A DNA stretch of 64,000 nucleotides from Oopsacas minuta (lineage: Eukaryota > Porifera > Hexactinellida > Lyssacinosida > Leucopsacidae): NCBI GenBank assembly GCA_024704765.1, contig JAKMXF010000222.1, positions 496,001-560,000 of the forward strand, read 5' to 3'. This document shows positions 61,985 through 64,000 of the stretch, piece after piece. Made by a program: the position numbers and the translations under genes. How positions within the stretch are numbered: the first letter of the stretch is position 1; every line of letters starts with the position of its first letter. Below the pieces are notes generated by a model. It saw nothing but the letters and a program-made list of their open reading frames with translations, was not told where the DNA came from and made no database searches.

Positions 61985-62209
61985 AGCTTTTAGAAATCAA
62001 GCAATTCGAAAAGTACAAGAGATAAACTAATGATATTTGTTGTGTAGGTAAATAATATGCGTCTAAATAAATATAAAATAATTTTATTAGAAAATACTTG
62101 TGGTTTAATAACAAACGACAAAACTTTTCGAGTGCCCTTCGCACATTGTGTCATACTGTTAAAATCTTATTTTGCACCCAAATTTGCCTACCGGGCGTGA
62201 TGGACCTAG

Positions 62210-62595
62210 TGATGATGTTAAGAAAGCAGCTGAGACAGGGGATAATTCTCGAAAGGTAAGATATTGAGTAGTGGTTCCCAACCTTTTTCACAGTCACCCC
62301 CTGTTGTTGTTCATTGGTGATGGGACTTCAGGTTGGGAACCCCTGATATAGCCTAAATTTTTATAGATGGAATTGGTAATTGTGGGGAGCACTTATTACA
62401 CGGATTTTTTGGGGGCAATATTTCAAAAAAATAATTTTCACTATTTTTTATTCTTAATCGCCAATTTACATAACTTCATTCTCTCCATAGCAACAAATAG
62501 TTGAAGAACAATTCTACCAAAACGTGAACTTAGATGTACCACCTCCTCCAATCTCAGATAAGAAGATACCAGTAAAGAAGATAAGCGACAAATGA
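62210..62595 (+). CDS. Candidate last exons of an unidentified gene (tail with EQFYQNV)
   Basis: Two segments splice in phase 0: 62210-62255 (DDVKKAAETGDNSRK|gtaaga) and 62491-62595 (ccatag|QQIVEEQFYQNVNLDV then PPPPISDKKIPVKK, TGA). YQNV fits a Grb2-SH2 type Y-x-N. In another frame, coding-like sequence continues from 62592 to a donor near 62751 (basic, Pro/Thr-rich), so a frameshift is possible. The upstream part may have been displaced by the mariner insertion. Confidence 0.3.
62269..62345. mobile_element. 77-bp mini-hAT hairpin
   Basis: tagtggttcccaacc at the left and complement of ggttgggaacccctg at the right, like hAT MITE tips CAGTGGTTCCCAACC. No clear 8-bp duplication. Confidence 0.65.
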
Positions 62596-62758
62596 CTGCA
62601 CCCAGACTTAAAACAGAGAGAGCAGCTCATGTAGTTCTACCAAAACCAGAACGTACTGAAAGTACGCTCATTAAAACTCAAAGTACCCCAATGCCACAGC
62701 CTATACCGAAACGGAAACTTACTGCAGAGCCTCAAGTTGTAACTACAACGGGTAATTA

Positions 62759-64000
62759 GTATATTATATGTGGTAGCATAAATTAAGAATTTACTATTGA
62801 TAAAATTTTCCGATTCCTTGGTGATAGTATCATGGCAGTAGTATTATGCTAGGTTTTACATAGAACTTTCTTATCCAAACACCAGAGTCAGTAAGTTCTA
62901 CAGCTATTGCTTGTCTTTGTGGATTAAAACTAGTGACTGTTGTTCAAGCGCTGATTCAAAAGCTTATTCAGTGTTGTCTAAAAATAAGCCAACATCCTAC
63001 CTATAGCTAATATATTTGATAACATCCTGGCGACAAAATTCGAAAAAAATTTCGTTGAAATTCACCCATTTTGCAATTTAGAAAGAAAAGTTTATAGCAA
63101 TGTTTCGATTTTTGGCCTTAAAAATCCTAGTTGGGTGCAAAAATTTGATGAATTAAATTCAAATTATATACAGACAGTATTCAAGTTTCCAAAACTTGGA
63201 AAATACCAGCGGACGCCAGTATTGTACCCAGTTTGTGAAATTCATTTATCAATGAGCCCAATTTCAGTGACAAATATTAACAATAAATTACTAATAAAAT
63301 GTGTGATTTATGATGTAAATAAGGCGCTGAAATTTCGGGAAATGGTTAAAAAGTGGTAAAATTTAGTGTTCCTTTTTGTTATGAATGAAACATTTCGGCG
63401 TAATCGGTTATGCCTCCAATGTTCGCGAATTGAACCTATTTAGGATAAAAATCCAAGGAATCATTGAGACTATGCTTAATCAAACGGCTATCCTTCAACT
63501 AGTTTTACCGCTATTATGCAATGACGTTAGTAATTATACAACCTGAGAATTTCTCCCCTTTCTATCCAATTGATTCTAGGATGTTTCAATTTGTTCATTT
63601 ACTTCATAATCAGATAAATCCAAGTTCTACGATAACTTATTGGAAGAAAGATTATACAATTTATACCTTGGACATTAAAATATTATTAATTTTTCAGTAT
63701 CTATTTATGAATTAATCGAAAACCCCATGAAAATGGGGTCAGGAATTGATAATATATCAAATCTGCTGAATATTTAGGCATTAGAGATGAATAAAGGACA
63801 CTATTCCAAGGAAATACGAAAATCACAAATTGCAAACATTTTGATGATGGAATTTTTCAATTATGATTTCATGATTTGAATTGGGCCTATAGGAGATGAA
63901 GAATGGTCGTATATACTATTTAGTAGTCTTTATTGATTTCTTATATTTTTTGCCATAAGAGGGTTCTATTCGCAAACATTGAAGGCTTAATTTATACTAA
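62759..64000. other. Unassigned right end
   Basis: AT-rich. Open frames at 63135-63359 and 63521-63715 have no recognisable domain or splice support and are not called. Confidence 0.5.

Larger units (their letters stand above)
59927..62141 (-). mobile_element. mariner transposon split by a foldback insertion
   Basis: Terminal repeats cgaggggcactcgaaaagtt (left) and its near-complement ending at 62141 (right; cgaagggcactcg). TA lies at 59925-59926, but CA follows the right end. The transposase lies on the minus strand and is interrupted at 60948-61852 by another element. Without the insert the mariner is about 1.3 kb, the normal size. Confidence 0.88.

Overview
The window looks like nuclear DNA of an early-branching animal. 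A sponge is my best guess, at moderate confidence. It is AT-rich (about two-thirds A+T by eye), with canonical GT-AG introns, animal-type domains (vWA, Ig, FN3, GAIN, class-B 7TM, Tudor, GT31) and many cut-and-paste DNA transposons and MITEs. I see no prokaryotic operon, rRNA, tRNA or CRISPR.

The first 50.6 kb of the plus strand is essentially one giant gene whose 5' end lies left of the window. I resolve 46 exons (819 to 50583), about 4,400 codons, and every exon junction agrees in reading phase. The product is an adhesion-type GPCR with an unusual ectodomain: ten vWA domains, each split over three exons (called A, B, C here), in five repeats of [vWA-alpha, vWA-beta, Ig]. Five FN3 domains, a sixth Ig, a GAIN/GPS region, a class-B seven-helix domain and a cytoplasmic tail with repeated N-P/Q-x-Y motifs follow. 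The beta vWAs mostly keep metal-site (MIDAS) residues. The alpha vWAs have mostly lost them and carry extra cysteines instead.

The ~9.9 kb intron between the second and third exons of vWA-6 (17681-27608) holds two single-exon genes of unknown function: a predicted N-myristoylated protein on + (19658-20488) and a seven-to-eight-helix membrane protein on - (22974-24062). It also holds a nearly complete hAT transposon with a perfect 8-bp target duplication (24564-27051). Other introns carry pogo/Tigger-like MITEs, a foldback element, a 13-bp minisatellite and a dispersed repeat family.

Right of the receptor gene, the minus strand carries a single-exon Tudor-domain protein (51646-52800), a two-exon coiled-coil gene fragment (53634-54315), a possible small gene (54597-54952), a degraded hAT fragment (56625-56882) and a single-exon beta-1,3-galactosyltransferase-like gene (58327-59262). 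A mariner element (59927-62141) is split by a 905-bp palindromic Tc1-like foldback element. The last 2 kb hold two candidate exons and a mini-hAT hairpin. Intron-poor small genes therefore surround, and sit inside, an extremely intron-rich modular receptor.
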